Shown: piece by piece, positions 1 through 8,501 of the stretch
How positions within the stretch are numbered: position 1 is the first letter of the stretch
Layout: every line of letters starts with the position of its first letter
DNA from: Curtobacterium sp. MCLR17_032
GTDB lineage: Bacteria; Actinomycetota; Actinomycetes; Actinomycetales; Microbacteriaceae
Reading direction: 5' to 3'
NCBI RefSeq assembly: GCF_003234795.2
Contig: NZ_CP126268.1
Location: 3,224,001 to 3,288,000, forward strand
Length of the DNA: 64,000 nucleotides
Position numbers and translations under genes: made by a program
The notes under the pieces: generated by a model
Seen by the model: only the letters and a program-made list of their open reading frames with translations
Database searches by the model: none
What the model was told of the DNA's origin: nothing

Positions 1-986
1 ACTACTCGAAGCTCTCCGGCACGCTCACCGGCTCCGGCTCCTCCGCACAGCAGACCGCCGAGGCGACCTGGGCCTCCGGCTTCCAGGGTCAGGCCTCCGG
101 CGTCACCGTGAACTACTCGCCCGACGGTTCGGGCGCTGGCCGCAAGAACTTCATCTCGGGTGCCGCGGACTTCGCCGGCTCCGACGCGGCCCTGTCCGAG
201 GACGAGCTCGGCGGCAAGTTCGCCGCCTGCGCCGCGGACTCGAAGGCCATCGACATCCCGGTCTACATCTCCCCGATCGCGATCGCCTACAAGGTCGACG
301 GTGTCTCGGACCTCACGCTGGACGCCAAGTCCATCGCGGGCATCTTCTCCGGCAAGATCACGAAGTGGAACGACTCGGAGATCGCGTCGCTCAACGACGG
401 CGTGAAGCTGCCGGACGCCGACATCACCGTCGTGCACCGTTCCGACGACTCCGGCACGACCGAGAACTTCTCCGAGTACCTGTCGGAGAACGCGGGCGAC
501 GCCTGGGGCAAGGAGCCGAGCCAGACCTTCCCGTTCCAGGTCGGTGACGCGGCGGCGAAGACCTCCGGTGTGGCCTCGGCCATGCAGGGCGCCTCGAACG
601 CCATCACCTACATCGACGACTCCGGCGCCGGTGACCTGGACAAGGCCAAGCTCATGGTCGGCGACAAGGCCACCGAGATCTCGGCCGAGGGCGCTGCGAA
701 GGTCGTCGCCGACTCCGACGTCGCGTCGGGTCGCGAGACCAACGACCTCGCCATCCAGATCGACCGCAAGGACACGGCCGAGAACGCCTGGCCGCTGGTG
801 CTCGTCTCCTACGCCATCGCGTGCCAGGAGTACAAGGACAGCGCCAAGGCCGACCTCGTGAAGGCGTACCTCGGGTACGTCGTCTCGGCGGACGCGCAGA
901 AGGCTGCGGCGACGGAGGCCAAGTCGGCCGCCCTGTCGTCCGACCTGGGCGAGAAGGCCGCCGCGGCGGTCAAGTCCATCAAGTAA
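1..986 (+). CDS. pstS: Phosphate ABC transporter substrate-binding protein PstS (5' partial)
   Basis: Periplasmic-type phosphate-binding protein that delivers inorganic phosphate to the PstCA permease. The reading frame is open from base 3, so the start, signal peptide and lipobox lie outside the window. The visible part begins in the typical N-terminal TGSGSSAQQ region and includes the family motifs YSPDGSGAG, the ISPIAIAYKVDG segment, FSGKITKWND, and the HRSDDSGTTENFSEYL phosphate-binding loop with its Ser-Gly-Thr residues. It ends with a basic and Ala-rich tail at a TAA stop. It is followed by pstC, pstA and pstB in the standard order. A strong hairpin directly after the stop probably limits read-through, so that binding protein is made in excess over the permease. 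Confidence 0.97.
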   Translation, partial: YSKLSGTLTGSGSSAQQTAEATWASGFQGQASGVTVNYSPDGSGAGRKNFISGAADFAGSDAALSEDELGGKFAACAADSKAIDIPVYISPIAIAYKVDGVSDLTLDAKSIAGIFSGKITKWNDSEIASLNDGVKLPDADITVVHRSDDSGTTENFSEYLSENAGDAWGKEPSQTFPFQVGDAAAKTSGVASAMQGASNAITYIDDSGAGDLDKAKLMVGDKATEISAEGAAKVVADSDVASGRETNDLAIQIDRKDTAENAWPLVLVSYAIACQEYKDSAKADLVKAYLGYVVSADAQKAAATEAKSAALSSDLGEKAAAAVKSIK

Positions 987-996
987 GTCCGCAAGC

Positions 997-1036
997 GCCC
1001 GGACGCCGGTCCCACCCACCTGACCGGCGTCCGGGC
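997..1036 (+). terminator. Intercistronic hairpin after pstS
   Basis: A 15-bp perfect inverted repeat (arm GCCCGGACGCCGGTC, loop about 10 nt) starts 10 bp after the pstS stop. There is no T-run, as is usual for high-GC actinobacterial terminators. Its position between pstS and pstC fits partial termination or 3' end protection. Confidence 0.75.
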
Positions 1037-1172
1037 TCTCGCCCGTCGTGACGCGAGTCGCCGGAGCGCACTGCCGAAGCCGGCGGCCTGCCGCACCCGT
1101 CACGACCCTGACGCTCCACCTCTCCCCCGAACCCCTCGCGCTCACCCGGCGCGATCCTCCGACAGGAGCCCC

Positions 1173-2123
1173 ATGACGACCGCACCGGTCCGAGACCAGG
1201 ACATCGCCACCCCGTCCAAGCCGAAGGCCGTCGTGCGCATCGGCGACCGGGTGTTCTCCGCCGCCTCCGTCGCAGCCGGCAGCCTGATCCTCTTCGTCCT
1301 CGTCCTCGTCGCGGCGTTCCTCGTCTGGCAGAGCATCCCGGCCTTCAACGCCGAAGCGGGCACCCTGCCGAACAGCGCTGCGAACTTCTGGACCTACGTC
1401 GGCCCGCTGGTCTTCGGCACGGTCTGGTCCGCGTTCCTCGCGCTGATCATGGCGGTCCCGCTGGCGATCGGCATCGCGCTCTTCATCTCGCACTACGCAC
1501 CGCGCCGCCTGGCACCCGTCCTGGGCTACGTCATCGACCTGCTGGCCGCGGTGCCGTCGGTCGTCTACGGCCTCTGGGGCATCGTCGTCCTGGCCCGTTT
1601 GGTGAAGCCGCTCTACGCGTTCCTCAACGAGCACTTCGGCTGGATCCCGCTGTTCTCCGGTCCGCTGTCCGGCACGGGTCGCACGATCCTCACCGCGTCG
1701 ATCGTCCTCGCGGTGATGGCCATCCCGATCATGACCGCGGTCATGCGCGAGATCTTCCTGCAGGCGCCGACCCTCAACGAGGAAGCGGCCCTGGCCCTCG
1801 GCGCGACGCGCTGGGAGATGATCCGGATGTCGGTCCTGCCGTTCGCGAAGTCCGGCATCGTGTCGGCGATCATGCTCGGCCTCGGTCGTGCGCTCGGCGA
1901 GACGATGGCGATCGCGCTGGTGCTGTCCGTGTCGACGAACATCACCTTCCAGCTCCTCACCCCGCTGAACCCGTCGACCATCGCGGCGAACATCGCCCTG
2001 CAGTTCGCCGAGGCCTCCGGGACGGCCCTGAACGCGCTCATCGCGTCCGGCCTGATCCTCTTCGTCATCACCCTGGTCATCAACATGCTCGCGCGGTACA
2101 TCGTCCGCAAGCGAGTGTCCTGA
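1173..2123 (+). CDS. pstC: Phosphate ABC transporter permease PstC
   Basis: 316-residue inner-membrane permease of the Pst phosphate importer. Hydrophobic segments start near residue 30 (GSLILFVLVLVAAFLVW) and continue through six predicted helices. The cytoplasmic coupling loop LNEEAALALGATRWEMIRMSVLPFAKSGI carries the EAA-type motif that contacts PstB. The start is supported by AGGAG a few bases upstream of the ATG. The gene is followed 19 bp later by pstA. Length and order match the family. Confidence 0.96.
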   Translation: MTTAPVRDQDIATPSKPKAVVRIGDRVFSAASVAAGSLILFVLVLVAAFLVWQSIPAFNAEAGTLPNSAANFWTYVGPLVFGTVWSAFLALIMAVPLAIGIALFISHYAPRRLAPVLGYVIDLLAAVPSVVYGLWGIVVLARLVKPLYAFLNEHFGWIPLFSGPLSGTGRTILTASIVLAVMAIPIMTAVMREIFLQAPTLNEEAALALGATRWEMIRMSVLPFAKSGIVSAIMLGLGRALGETMAIALVLSVSTNITFQLLTPLNPSTIAANIALQFAEASGTALNALIASGLILFVITLVINMLARYIVRKRVS

Positions 2124-2142
2124 CGGGAAAGGTCGCACCCCG

Positions 2143-3222
2143 ATGTCCCTCGCACTCCGTCAGCCCACCGGCAACGTCTTCGCCAACGGCAAACTCCACA
2201 AGTCCGTCCCGTGGCTGCTGCTCCTCGGCAGCTGGGTCGCCCTCGCCCTGGTCTTCGCCCTGCTCAACGCGGGTGGCGCCACGAAGGACTTCAACGTCGT
2301 CGCCGCGGTGTTCCTCGGCACGGTCCTGTTCGACGTCCTCATCGTCGTGGTCTCCCGCATCGTCGAGGGTGGTCGCAAGGCCGTCGACCGGCTGATCACC
2401 TCGCTGGTCATCACCGCCTTCGTGATCGCGGTCCTGCCGCTGGTGTCGCTCCTCTGGACGGTCCTGGCCGACGGGCTGGCACGATTCGACGCGCAGTTCT
2501 TCTCGTACTCGATGCGCGGGGTCATCTCCGAGGGCGGCGGCGCGGTGCACGCGCTGATCGGCACGCTCGAGATCACCCTGTTCGCGGCGCTCATCAGCGT
2601 CCCGATCGGTCTGCTCACCTCGATCTACCTGGTCGAGTACGGCACGGGCATCCTCGCCCGGGGCATCACCTTCTTCGTGGACGTGATGACCGGCATCCCC
2701 TCGATCGTCGCCGGTCTGTTCGCCTACTCGCTGTTCGCGCTGTTCCTCGGCCCGGGTGCGCGCTTCGGCCTGGTCGGTTCGGTCGCCCTCGCGGTGCTGA
2801 TGATCCCGATCGTCGTGCGCTCCACCGAAGAGGTCCTGAAGATCGTGCCGATGGAGCTCCGCGAGGCCTCGTACGCCCTGGGGGTGCCGAAGTGGCTGAC
2901 GATCGTCAAGGTCGTCCTGCCCACGAGCCTCGCCGGCATCACGACCGGTGTCATGCTCTCGATCGCTCGCGTCATCGGTGAAACCGCTCCGCTGCTGGTC
3001 ACCGCCGGGTTCACGTCGAGCATGAACTACGACCTGTTCAAGGACCCGATGATGACGCTGCCGGTGTTCGCGTACACGCAGTACTCGCAGCAGGGCGCCA
3101 ACCCGGTGCCGTTCGTCGACCGGGCCTGGACCGCGGCGCTGCTCCTCATCCTCATCGTGATGCTGCTCAACCTGCTGGCCCGCTTCATCACCCGTCTCTT
3201 CGCGCCCAAGCTCCCCCGCTAG
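2143..3222 (+). CDS. pstA: Phosphate ABC transporter permease PstA
   Basis: 359-residue second membrane subunit of the phosphate importer, pairing with PstC. It has an N-terminal cytoplasmic stretch, several hydrophobic helices, and the coupling loop [29 protein letters not shown]. The conserved [11 protein letters not shown] segment typical of PstA is present. GGAAAGG lies about 11 nt before the ATG. Slightly longer than the E. coli protein because of an extra N-terminal pair of hydrophobic segments, common in actinobacteria. Confidence 0.96.
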   Translation: MSLALRQPTGNVFANGKLHKSVPWLLLLGSWVALALVFALLNAGGATKDFNVVAAVFLGTVLFDVLIVVVSRIVEGGRKAVDRLITSLVITAFVIAVLPLVSLLWTVLADGLARFDAQFFSYSMRGVISEGGGAVHALIGTLEITLFAALISVPIGLLTSIYLVEYGTGILARGITFFVDVMTGIPSIVAGLFAYSLFALFLGPGARFGLVGSVALAVLMIPIVVRSTEEVLKIVPMELREASYALGVPKWLTIVKVVLPTSLAGITTGVMLSIARVIGETAPLLVTAGFTSSMNYDLFKDPMMTLPVFAYTQYSQQGANPVPFVDRAWTAALLLILIVMLLNLLARFITRLFAPKLPR

Positions 3223-3277
3223 CCTCCCCCGCCAGCGCGACAGCAACCCGACGACCACCCAACCCAGAAGGATCCAC

Positions 3278-4057
3278 GTGTCCAAGCGCATCGAGGTCGA
3301 CGGCCTCAACGTCTTCTACTCGAAGTTCAAGGCGGTCGAGGGCGTCGACATGACGATCGAGCCCCGCACCGTCACCGCCTTCATCGGTCCGTCCGGCTGC
3401 GGCAAGTCGACGTTCCTCCGCACGCTGAACCGCATGCACGAGGTCATCCCCGGCGCCTACGTCGAGGGCTCCGTCAAGATCGACGGCGACGACCTGTACG
3501 CCCCGGGCGTCGACCCGGTCATCGTCCGCCGCCAGGTCGGCATGGTCTTCCAGCGTCCGAACCCGTTCCCGACGATGTCCATCAAGGACAACGTGCTGGC
3601 CGGCGTGAAGCTCAACAACAAGCGCGTCTCGCGCTCCGAGGCCGACGACATCGTCGAGCGGTCGCTGCAGGGCGCGAACCTGTGGAACGAGGTCAAGGAC
3701 CGTCTCGAGAAGCCCGGCATGGGCCTCTCCGGTGGTCAGCAGCAGCGTCTCTGCATCGCCCGTGCGATCGCGGTGCAGCCGGACGTGCTGCTCATGGACG
3801 AGCCGTGCTCCGCGCTCGACCCGATCTCGACGCTCGCCATCGAGGACCTCATCGAGGAGCTGAAGAAGGAGTTCACGATCGTCATCGTGACCCACAACAT
3901 GCAGCAGGCCTCGCGCGTCAGCGACAAGACGGCGTTCTTCAACATCGCCGGCACCGGCCAGCCGGGCCACCTCATCGAGTACGACGACACCGCGACGATC
4001 TTCTCGAACCCGTCCGTCAAGTCGACCGAGGACTACGTCTCGGGTCGCTTCGGGTGA
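3278..4057 (+). CDS. pstB: Phosphate ABC transporter ATP-binding protein PstB
   Basis: 259-residue ATPase that powers PstCA. Visible motifs are Walker [10 protein letters not shown] (residues about 35-43), Q-loop [10 protein letters not shown], signature LSGGQQQRL, Walker [14 protein letters not shown], and the switch His in VTHNMQQ. Start codon GTG is preceded by AGAAGGA. It is last in the operon and followed by a terminator hairpin. No phoU gene follows within the window. Confidence 0.97.
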   Translation: MSKRIEVDGLNVFYSKFKAVEGVDMTIEPRTVTAFIGPSGCGKSTFLRTLNRMHEVIPGAYVEGSVKIDGDDLYAPGVDPVIVRRQVGMVFQRPNPFPTMSIKDNVLAGVKLNNKRVSRSEADDIVERSLQGANLWNEVKDRLEKPGMGLSGGQQQRLCIARAIAVQPDVLLMDEPCSALDPISTLAIEDLIEELKKEFTIVIVTHNMQQASRVSDKTAFFNIAGTGQPGHLIEYDDTATIFSNPSVKSTEDYVSGRFG

Positions 4058-4089
4058 TCGACGCCACGACCGTCTGCTGACGGTCCAGC

Positions 4090-4135
4090 CGGGAGGCCCG
4101 GTGCACGTCCGCCACGGACGGCACCGGGCCTCCCG
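4090..4135 (+). terminator. Terminator of pst operon
   Basis: Perfect 15-bp stem CGGGAGGCCCGGTGC with an inner ACGTCC/GGACG stem, 33 bp after the pstB stop. The arm contains GGGAGGC, the core shared with other terminators in this window. Confidence 0.75.
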
Positions 4136-4221
4136 CGTTGCGTCCACGACCGAGCCGCCACCGTACACGACGAGGCCGACCGGACCCGACGAGGCCGACC
4201 GACGAGACCGCCCCGCACACG

Positions 4222-4260
4222 ACGACGCCCCCGTGACCGATGTGGTCACGGGGGCGTCGT
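4222..4260. terminator. Bidirectional terminator between pstB and rskA
   Basis: 17-bp perfect inverted repeat (ACGACGCCCCCGTGACC, 5-nt loop) between two convergent genes, 21 bp beyond the rskA stop. It can end transcription from both sides. Confidence 0.75.
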
Positions 4261-4280
4261 CCTGAACCGTCAGGGGCCGG

Positions 4281-5153
4281 TCACGCCTCGGACGTGGGGA
4301 CGGCGACGACCGGCTTGGTCGTGGGCTGCTTCGAGCCCCCGGCCGGCTCGACCGTGATGCCGATCATGTCGCCGGTGCCCATGGTGCCGCGGAGGACGGC
4401 CGAGCGGACGCCACCGTCGACGTCGTCCATCAGGCCGGCTGCCGTGATCGTGCCGCCGGACTCCGGCGAACCGATGTACCAGAGCTCGTACGTCTTGTCC
4501 TTCGGCGCCGCACTGACACCGTCGAGGATGACCGCGGACCGCTGCAGCTGCCCGGACCACACGACGGTGGCCGTGCCGCCGCCCTTGACCTTGGCGGTGC
4601 TGCGCTGGAAGTCCGGGGCCGCGTAGATCTGGTCGAGGCCGGAAGCGGCCTGCGTGGTCGCCGGCGCTCCCCCGTCGTCCTGCAGCAGCGTGCCACCGAC
4701 GCCGAACCCGACGCTGAGGAGCACGACGGCGCCGGCCGCAGCCATGCTGAGCATCGCGGCGGGACGCTGGAACCAGCGGGCCCGAGCTGTCGACGCGGCG
4801 CGACCCGGAGCGGACTGCAGGTCGGTGACCGGTGTGGCGGGCGTGACGTCCGGGGCGGACGCGTTGCGGGCCTCCCGGACGGGTTCCGGCGTGACGCGGG
4901 AGTCGTCCAGGGCGGGCAGCTGCGGCGTCGTCTGGATCTTCGCCAGCAGCGAGGTCCTGAGGGACGCGGACGGCTCGATCGGGGACACCGCGAAGGCAAG
5001 GGCCAGCGCGGTCTCGCGCAGGGAGTCGGACTCGCGCTGCAGCTCCGGGGAGTCGGACAGCGCCCGCTCGACGGAGGCACGCTCGTCGTCGGTCAGTGCG
5101 TTCAACGCGTGCGAGCCGGTCATCAGCTCGGGGTCGTCGTGACGGTCGGTCAT
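4281..5153 (-). CDS. rskA: Anti-sigma-K factor RskA-type membrane protein
   Basis: 290-residue single-pass anti-sigma factor that should hold the adjacent sigma factor inactive at the membrane. The N-terminal cytosolic domain (GSHALNALTDDERASVERAL) matches the RskA/anti-sigma zinc-finger-like fold but lacks a classical HxxxCxxC. A membrane helix lies near residues 135-155 (AMLSMAAAGAVVLLSVGFGV). The C-terminal part is the extracytoplasmic RskA domain (STAKVKGGGTATVVWSGQLQ, YELWYIGSPESGG). Its ATG overlaps the sigK stop by 4 nt (ATGA), so the pair is translationally coupled. Release probably needs regulated proteolysis, as known for mycobacterial RskA. Confidence 0.92.
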   Translation of the reverse strand: MTDRHDDPELMTGSHALNALTDDERASVERALSDSPELQRESDSLRETALALAFAVSPIEPSASLRTSLLAKIQTTPQLPALDDSRVTPEPVREARNASAPDVTPATPVTDLQSAPGRAASTARARWFQRPAAMLSMAAAGAVVLLSVGFGVGGTLLQDDGGAPATTQAASGLDQIYAAPDFQRSTAKVKGGGTATVVWSGQLQRSAVILDGVSAAPKDKTYELWYIGSPESGGTITAAGLMDDVDGGVRSAVLRGTMGTGDMIGITVEPAGGSKQPTTKPVVAVPTSEA

Positions 5154-5749
5154 GACGTCACCCCCATCTCGTCGCGGAGTCGGATCATCCCGTCGCGGAG
5201 ACGGGTCTTGACGGTGCCGATCGGCACCCCGAGCTTCTCAGCCATCTCACTGTGCGAGAACCCGCCGTAGTAGGCGAGCTGCACGGCCTGACGCTGGAAC
5301 TCGGTGAGGCGGGACAGTGCCCGGCTGACGCGTTCGTGTTCGAGTCGGATCTCGACGGACTCGGACACCGAGTCGAAGTCGGTCTCGAAGTCGCGGATGC
5401 CGATCTTGGTGTCGCGGTCACGGGAGGACTGCGACGCCCGGACCCGGTCGACCGCTCGGCGGTGCGCCATCGTGAGGACCCAGCTGGCGGCACTGCCGCG
5501 GGCTTGGTCGAAGCGGGTGGCCTGCTGCCAGACCTCGAGGAAGACCTCTTGCGTGACCTCTTCCGACTGGGCGCGGTCCTTGAGGAGCCGCGTCACGAGT
5601 CCGAGGACCCGACCGGAGAGTTCGTCGTACAGGTCGGCGAAGGCAGCCTGGTCGCCGGTCGCGACCCGACTGAGCAGGTCGTCCGCCGACACCGGCTCCG
5701 GCGCGGCGGGAGTCCAACCATCCATGTCGCCTTCCACGAGAGTGAGCAT
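5150..5749 (-). CDS. sigK: ECF RNA polymerase sigma factor, SigK-like
   Basis: 199-residue group 4 sigma factor. Region 2 (residues about 30-95: FADLYDELSGRVLGLVTRLL, EEVTQEVFLEVWQQ, SWVLTMAHRRAVDRVR) and region 4 (RLTEFQRQAVQLAYYGGFSH, then GVPIGTVKTRLRDGMIRLRD) are complete. I chose the ATG at 5749 because AAGGAGG lies 10 nt upstream; the open frame continues upstream but without RBS or family similarity. It is cotranscribed with rskA. The leader contains an extended inverted repeat at 5898-5964. Confidence 0.95.
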   Translation of the reverse strand: MLTLVEGDMDGWTPAAPEPVSADDLLSRVATGDQAAFADLYDELSGRVLGLVTRLLKDRAQSEEVTQEVFLEVWQQATRFDQARGSAASWVLTMAHRRAVDRVRASQSSRDRDTKIGIRDFETDFDSVSESVEIRLEHERVSRALSRLTEFQRQAVQLAYYGGFSHSEMAEKLGVPIGTVKTRLRDGMIRLRDEMGVTS

Positions 5750-5897
5750 TGCAGGTTTTCCTCCTTCCCGTGTGTACGGCGTCCACCGCGCGCTCTGGAC
5801 AGAGCGCTCGGCGACTGCGGTCGCGGTGGTCATCAGCTGGTCCCGTTCGGATCGGGTCGCGGCAGCGGTCGCTGCGCGGATGGTGCCGGTCGGTGTG

Positions 5898-5964
5898 ACG
5901 AGGTCCCCGGACGACCCACAGGGAATTGACCCGCGAGCGGGCCCGGGTCGTCCGGGGACCTCGT
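5898..5964 (-). promoter_or_regulatory. 20-bp perfect inverted repeat in the sigK leader
   Basis: Arms 5898-5917 and 5945-5964 (core GGTCCCCGGACGACCC) are fully complementary over 20 bp with a 27-nt loop. The element is about 150 nt upstream of the sigK start, on the transcribed side. It could be an attenuator, a protein-binding cruciform or a terminator of upstream transcription. No coding sequence covers it. Confidence 0.5.
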
Positions 5965-6240
5965 GTGGGCGTCTTGCGACTCCCACGGTGATGATTCGGC
6001 ACCGTCGCCCCGTCGGATTGGGTCGGGGCGGAATTGCGTGAGGAACGCTTCGGATCGAGGTGGGTCGCTGTCGGACCGGGGTGGGCCGACGGTGTGGGCC
6101 GGGACGCGCCTCCCGGCCGGTCGCTCCGCGCATGACGGCACGGGTGACGGCGCCCGTGTGACGGCGCGCCCGGGGGTCGGATCTGTCCACCGAGAGTGAA
6201 CACCTGGGGACGACGCGGCGGACGTCTCGTACACTTGGAG

Positions 6241-6332
6241 ACGCCGGGCCGCAGCAAGCCCCGGGCTCCAATATTCGCCGCTTCGAGCGGCCTCGCGCCG
6301 AGAGGCGCTTTCTGCGGCCCGGTCTTCTCATG
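6241..6332 (+). ncRNA. Candidate structured RNA (three-way junction), unidentified
   Basis: An 11-bp closing stem (CCGGGCCGCAG with CTGCGGCCCGG) encloses three hairpins in order: AGCC/GGCT, GCCGC-TTCGA-GCGGC and GCGCC-GAGA-GGCGC (a GNRA tetraloop). TACACT at 6230-6235 could be a -10 box placing the transcript start near 6241, but no convincing -35 is seen. A further small inverted repeat, CGTCTC/GAGACG, precedes it. There is no gene here: 5750-6473 holds only this and the sigK leader repeat. I do not recognise it as SRP RNA, 6S, RNase P or tmRNA. The opposite strand could fold similarly, so the strand is uncertain. Confidence 0.4.
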
Positions 6333-6473
6333 TTCGGATCCGGACGGCTCCCGCGCCACGGCCGGGAGGCGCGTCAGCGGTCCGCCCGTCGGCTCACCGC
6401 CGTGGGTGGCTGCGTCCGTGTCGGGCTGTGCCCGCCCTGTCCGTGTCGGGCCGTGCTGTTCGGGCCGTCCGCG

Positions 6474-7103
6474 TCAGTCCAGGCTCTCGCGACGCCACAG
6501 CGCCGCCGCGGCCGACAGGTCCTCGGCCAGCTCCGCCAGCCGGAAGGCGCGCGTGGTGAGGGCCGAGGCACGTTCCGCGGCCGAGACGTCGGCGTCGTCC
6601 GCCACCGAGGTCGCTCCCGCCGCCGTCAGCCGCGCGAACGCCGCTCCGCGCTCGAGCGCCACCGCGAAGTCCCCGGTGTAGAGGCCGTGCAGGATCCGGT
6701 CCGACAGGGTCAGGATCTCCGCCGGACCCGTCGGTTCCTCGGCACCCGCGACCGCCTGGTCGATCGTACCGATCAGCTCCGTGCCCCGCTCGAAGAGGTA
6801 CGCGATCTCCTCCGGGTTCTGCCGGATCACGGTGCGGACCAGGTAGATCCGCCACAGCGCCCCGGGCAGGGTGTGCGGACCCACGCGGGCCCACAGCTCC
6901 GCGATCGCCTCGATGCCGTGCACGTCCGTGTAGGTGACCAGGCGCTCGACGACGGCCGGATCCGGGTCCTCGCGCACCCGGTGCAGCAGGGCGTTGGCGG
7001 TGTCGTGGGCGACGCGGTTCACCAGCGCCGGGTCCTCACCACCCTGGAGGGCAGCGAACTCGGCATCGGTGAACTGGACGGGACGGTGGTGTTCGCGAGG
7101 CAC
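6474..7103 (-). CDS. Conserved actinobacterial hypothetical protein
   Basis: 209 residues, soluble, mostly helical by composition, with no catalytic motif I recognise. Similar proteins in Microbacteriaceae are sometimes misnamed as an RNA polymerase beta subunit, but nothing here resembles RpoB. Recognisable stretches are ALQGGEDPALVNRVAHDTA, LHRVREDPDPAVVERLV and LYTGDFAVALERGAAFARL. Start is GTG at 7103. The -10-like box TAGTGT-type AGTGTA complement (TACACT, 7110-7115) is only 6 nt upstream, which suggests a leaderless mRNA. It is divergent from the tRNA-Lys gene. Confidence 0.8.
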   Translation of the reverse strand: MPREHHRPVQFTDAEFAALQGGEDPALVNRVAHDTANALLHRVREDPDPAVVERLVTYTDVHGIEAIAELWARVGPHTLPGALWRIYLVRTVIRQNPEEIAYLFERGTELIGTIDQAVAGAEEPTGPAEILTLSDRILHGLYTGDFAVALERGAAFARLTAAGATSVADDADVSAAERASALTTRAFRLAELAEDLSAAAALWRRESLD

Positions 7104-7146
7104 CGCGACAGTGTAGGCGCTGCTCTCCCGATACCCTTGGGGGCGA

Positions 7147-7219
7147 GGGCCTCTAGCTCAGTTGGTAGAGCACCGGACTTTTAATCCGAGGGTCGTGGGT
7201 TCGAGCCCCACGGGGCCCA
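7147..7219 (+). tRNA. tRNA-Lys (anticodon TTT)
   Basis: 73-nt cloverleaf. Acceptor GGGCCTC pairs with GGGGCCC, the D-arm is GCTC/GAGC, and the anticodon loop CTTTTAA has anticodon TTT at 7180-7182. The T-arm is GTGGG-TTCGAGC-CCCAC and the discriminator is A. The genome continues with CCT, so the full CCA end is not encoded. One C-A mismatch closes the anticodon stem. A possible -10 TACCCT lies at 7132-7137. Confidence 0.97.
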
Positions 7220-7322
7220 CCTCTGGTCGGACCGCCTCTGGGTTCCTCGTCGTCTCGCACCGCGGACAGGATGCTCGTTGTGGGGGTACCCCGGCACGGC
7301 GACGATGTGATGTGGTGCTGAC

Positions 7323-7961
7323 ATGCCCAGCCCCACCATGGACTCCGCACCGCACGACGACGTCTTCACCCGTACACAGATCGTCGACGCGATGATCCGG
7401 GTGCTCCACGAACTGCCCCTGCACGAAGTCACCCCTGCCCGCGTCGCCGACGAGGCGAACGCCACCCCCGAGACCCTCGACGCGTCGTTCCCGAGCTGGG
7501 ACGGCCTGCTCCTGGCGACGATCGACCGGTGGAACGACCGCCGCACGACGCCGCTGACGCCCCTCGCCGCCGAGTTCGGGACCATCCGGTTCCTCCGCGC
7601 GATCGTCACCGCCAACGTCGAGGACCCGTCGCTGATGCGCTTCCTGACCTCCACGCTGAACATCGCCGCAGCGCCGAAGCACCCGCTCGCGCCGATGCTG
7701 CACATCCGCTGGCGCAAGTTCCACGCCTTCGTGCAGCAGAGCCTCATGCAGGACATCGCGGCCGGTCGGGAGCCGCACACGATGGAACCGTCCCGCGGTG
7801 CCGAGCAGCTCCTGGCCACGTACGAGGGGCTCCAGCTGCAGTCCATGGTCCGGCCGGAGATGGACCTGCTCGAGTCGTTCGACCGTGCGGTGACGCGTCT
7901 GCGCGAGGGATGGTCCCGCGAGTACGTGCCGCCGGTGTGGGACCTGGGCCGCGCCAGCTGA
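7323..7961 (+). CDS. TetR/AcrR-family transcriptional regulator
   Basis: 212 residues. The N-terminal helix-turn-helix is degenerate but recognisable (RTQIVDAMIRVLHELPLHEVTPARVADEANATPETLDASFPSWDGLLLATIDRW, written here in parts: VTPARVADEANATPETLDA is the recognition region). The C-terminal half is a helical ligand-binding domain with the W-R-K-F region near residue 130. Upstream at 7283-7292 is the palindrome GGGGTACCCC, which might be an autoregulatory site. The ligand is unknown. No clear Shine-Dalgarno precedes the ATG. The nearest same-strand neighbour is the small gene at 8124. Confidence 0.8.
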   Translation: MPSPTMDSAPHDDVFTRTQIVDAMIRVLHELPLHEVTPARVADEANATPETLDASFPSWDGLLLATIDRWNDRRTTPLTPLAAEFGTIRFLRAIVTANVEDPSLMRFLTSTLNIAAAPKHPLAPMLHIRWRKFHAFVQQSLMQDIAAGREPHTMEPSRGAEQLLATYEGLQLQSMVRPEMDLLESFDRAVTRLREGWSREYVPPVWDLGRAS

Positions 7962-8123
7962 CGTCTCGGGGTACAAGTCGTCCCCAGGTGATCCATGGCC
8001 GGCACTCTGTCCACATCAGTGCACCGCTCAGCCGGCTGGTGGATTCGCCTCGATATGGTCGTTCCTGGTTCCGCTCACCGCGGGACACCAGCACTGAACG
8101 AACCACACCGAACGGGGTACATC

Positions 8124-8444
8124 GTGATCGAGCCCATCGACGCCACGCAGACCAGCTCCACCGGTGACGCGCGCCGCCTCGTGGAGCTCGCCGCCGCCAC
8201 CGGGACGGAGATGAGCGACGAGCTGCTGCTCGACGCGCTGCGGCGCGGGGCCGCGGTCAGCGTCCGCCACATCCGCAAGGACTTCACCGAGGTCGCGACC
8301 GCCACCGCCGTGCTCGGGTACGTCGTCCGCCAGCGCAAGGACTTCCTCGCGCTGCGCGGCGACGACCCGGCGTGGGCGCAGGAGATCGGTCGCTACCCCA
8401 GCGAATCACTCGCCGTCGAGGCCCTGCGGATGCGCCGGGGCTGA
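8124..8444 (+). CDS. Small hypothetical protein
   Basis: 106 residues from GTG at 8124, charged and probably helical (RRLVELAAATGTEMSDELLL, AVSVRHIRKDFTEVATATAV). No family recognised. Codon use has the expected high third-position GC. The frame is open further upstream to 7995, but those residues have atypical composition and no RBS, so the GTG is preferred. The 162-bp gap before it (7962-8123) is slightly lower in GC and shows nothing else I can name. Confidence 0.55.
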   Translation: MIEPIDATQTSSTGDARRLVELAAATGTEMSDELLLDALRRGAAVSVRHIRKDFTEVATATAVLGYVVRQRKDFLALRGDDPAWAQEIGRYPSESLAVEALRMRRG

Positions 8445-8501
8445 CCGGAAGTCGCGACGGCGACCGCCCAGCCAGGTAGCCAGCCAGCCAGTGACGGCGT
8501 G

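Noticed and set aside
2080..3309. A 400-codon open frame antisense to pstA, and many similar long antisense frames (for example 21947-24600 plus strand, 63399-61186 minus strand)
   Set aside because: In very GC-rich DNA stop codons are rare in several frames. The products are Arg/Pro/Gly/His-rich without family similarity, and the opposite strand carries recognisable proteins.
7283..7292. GGGGTACCCC palindrome upstream of the TetR-like gene as an operator
   Set aside because: Only 10 bp and not unexpected in GC-rich DNA; mentioned with the gene but not called as a site.
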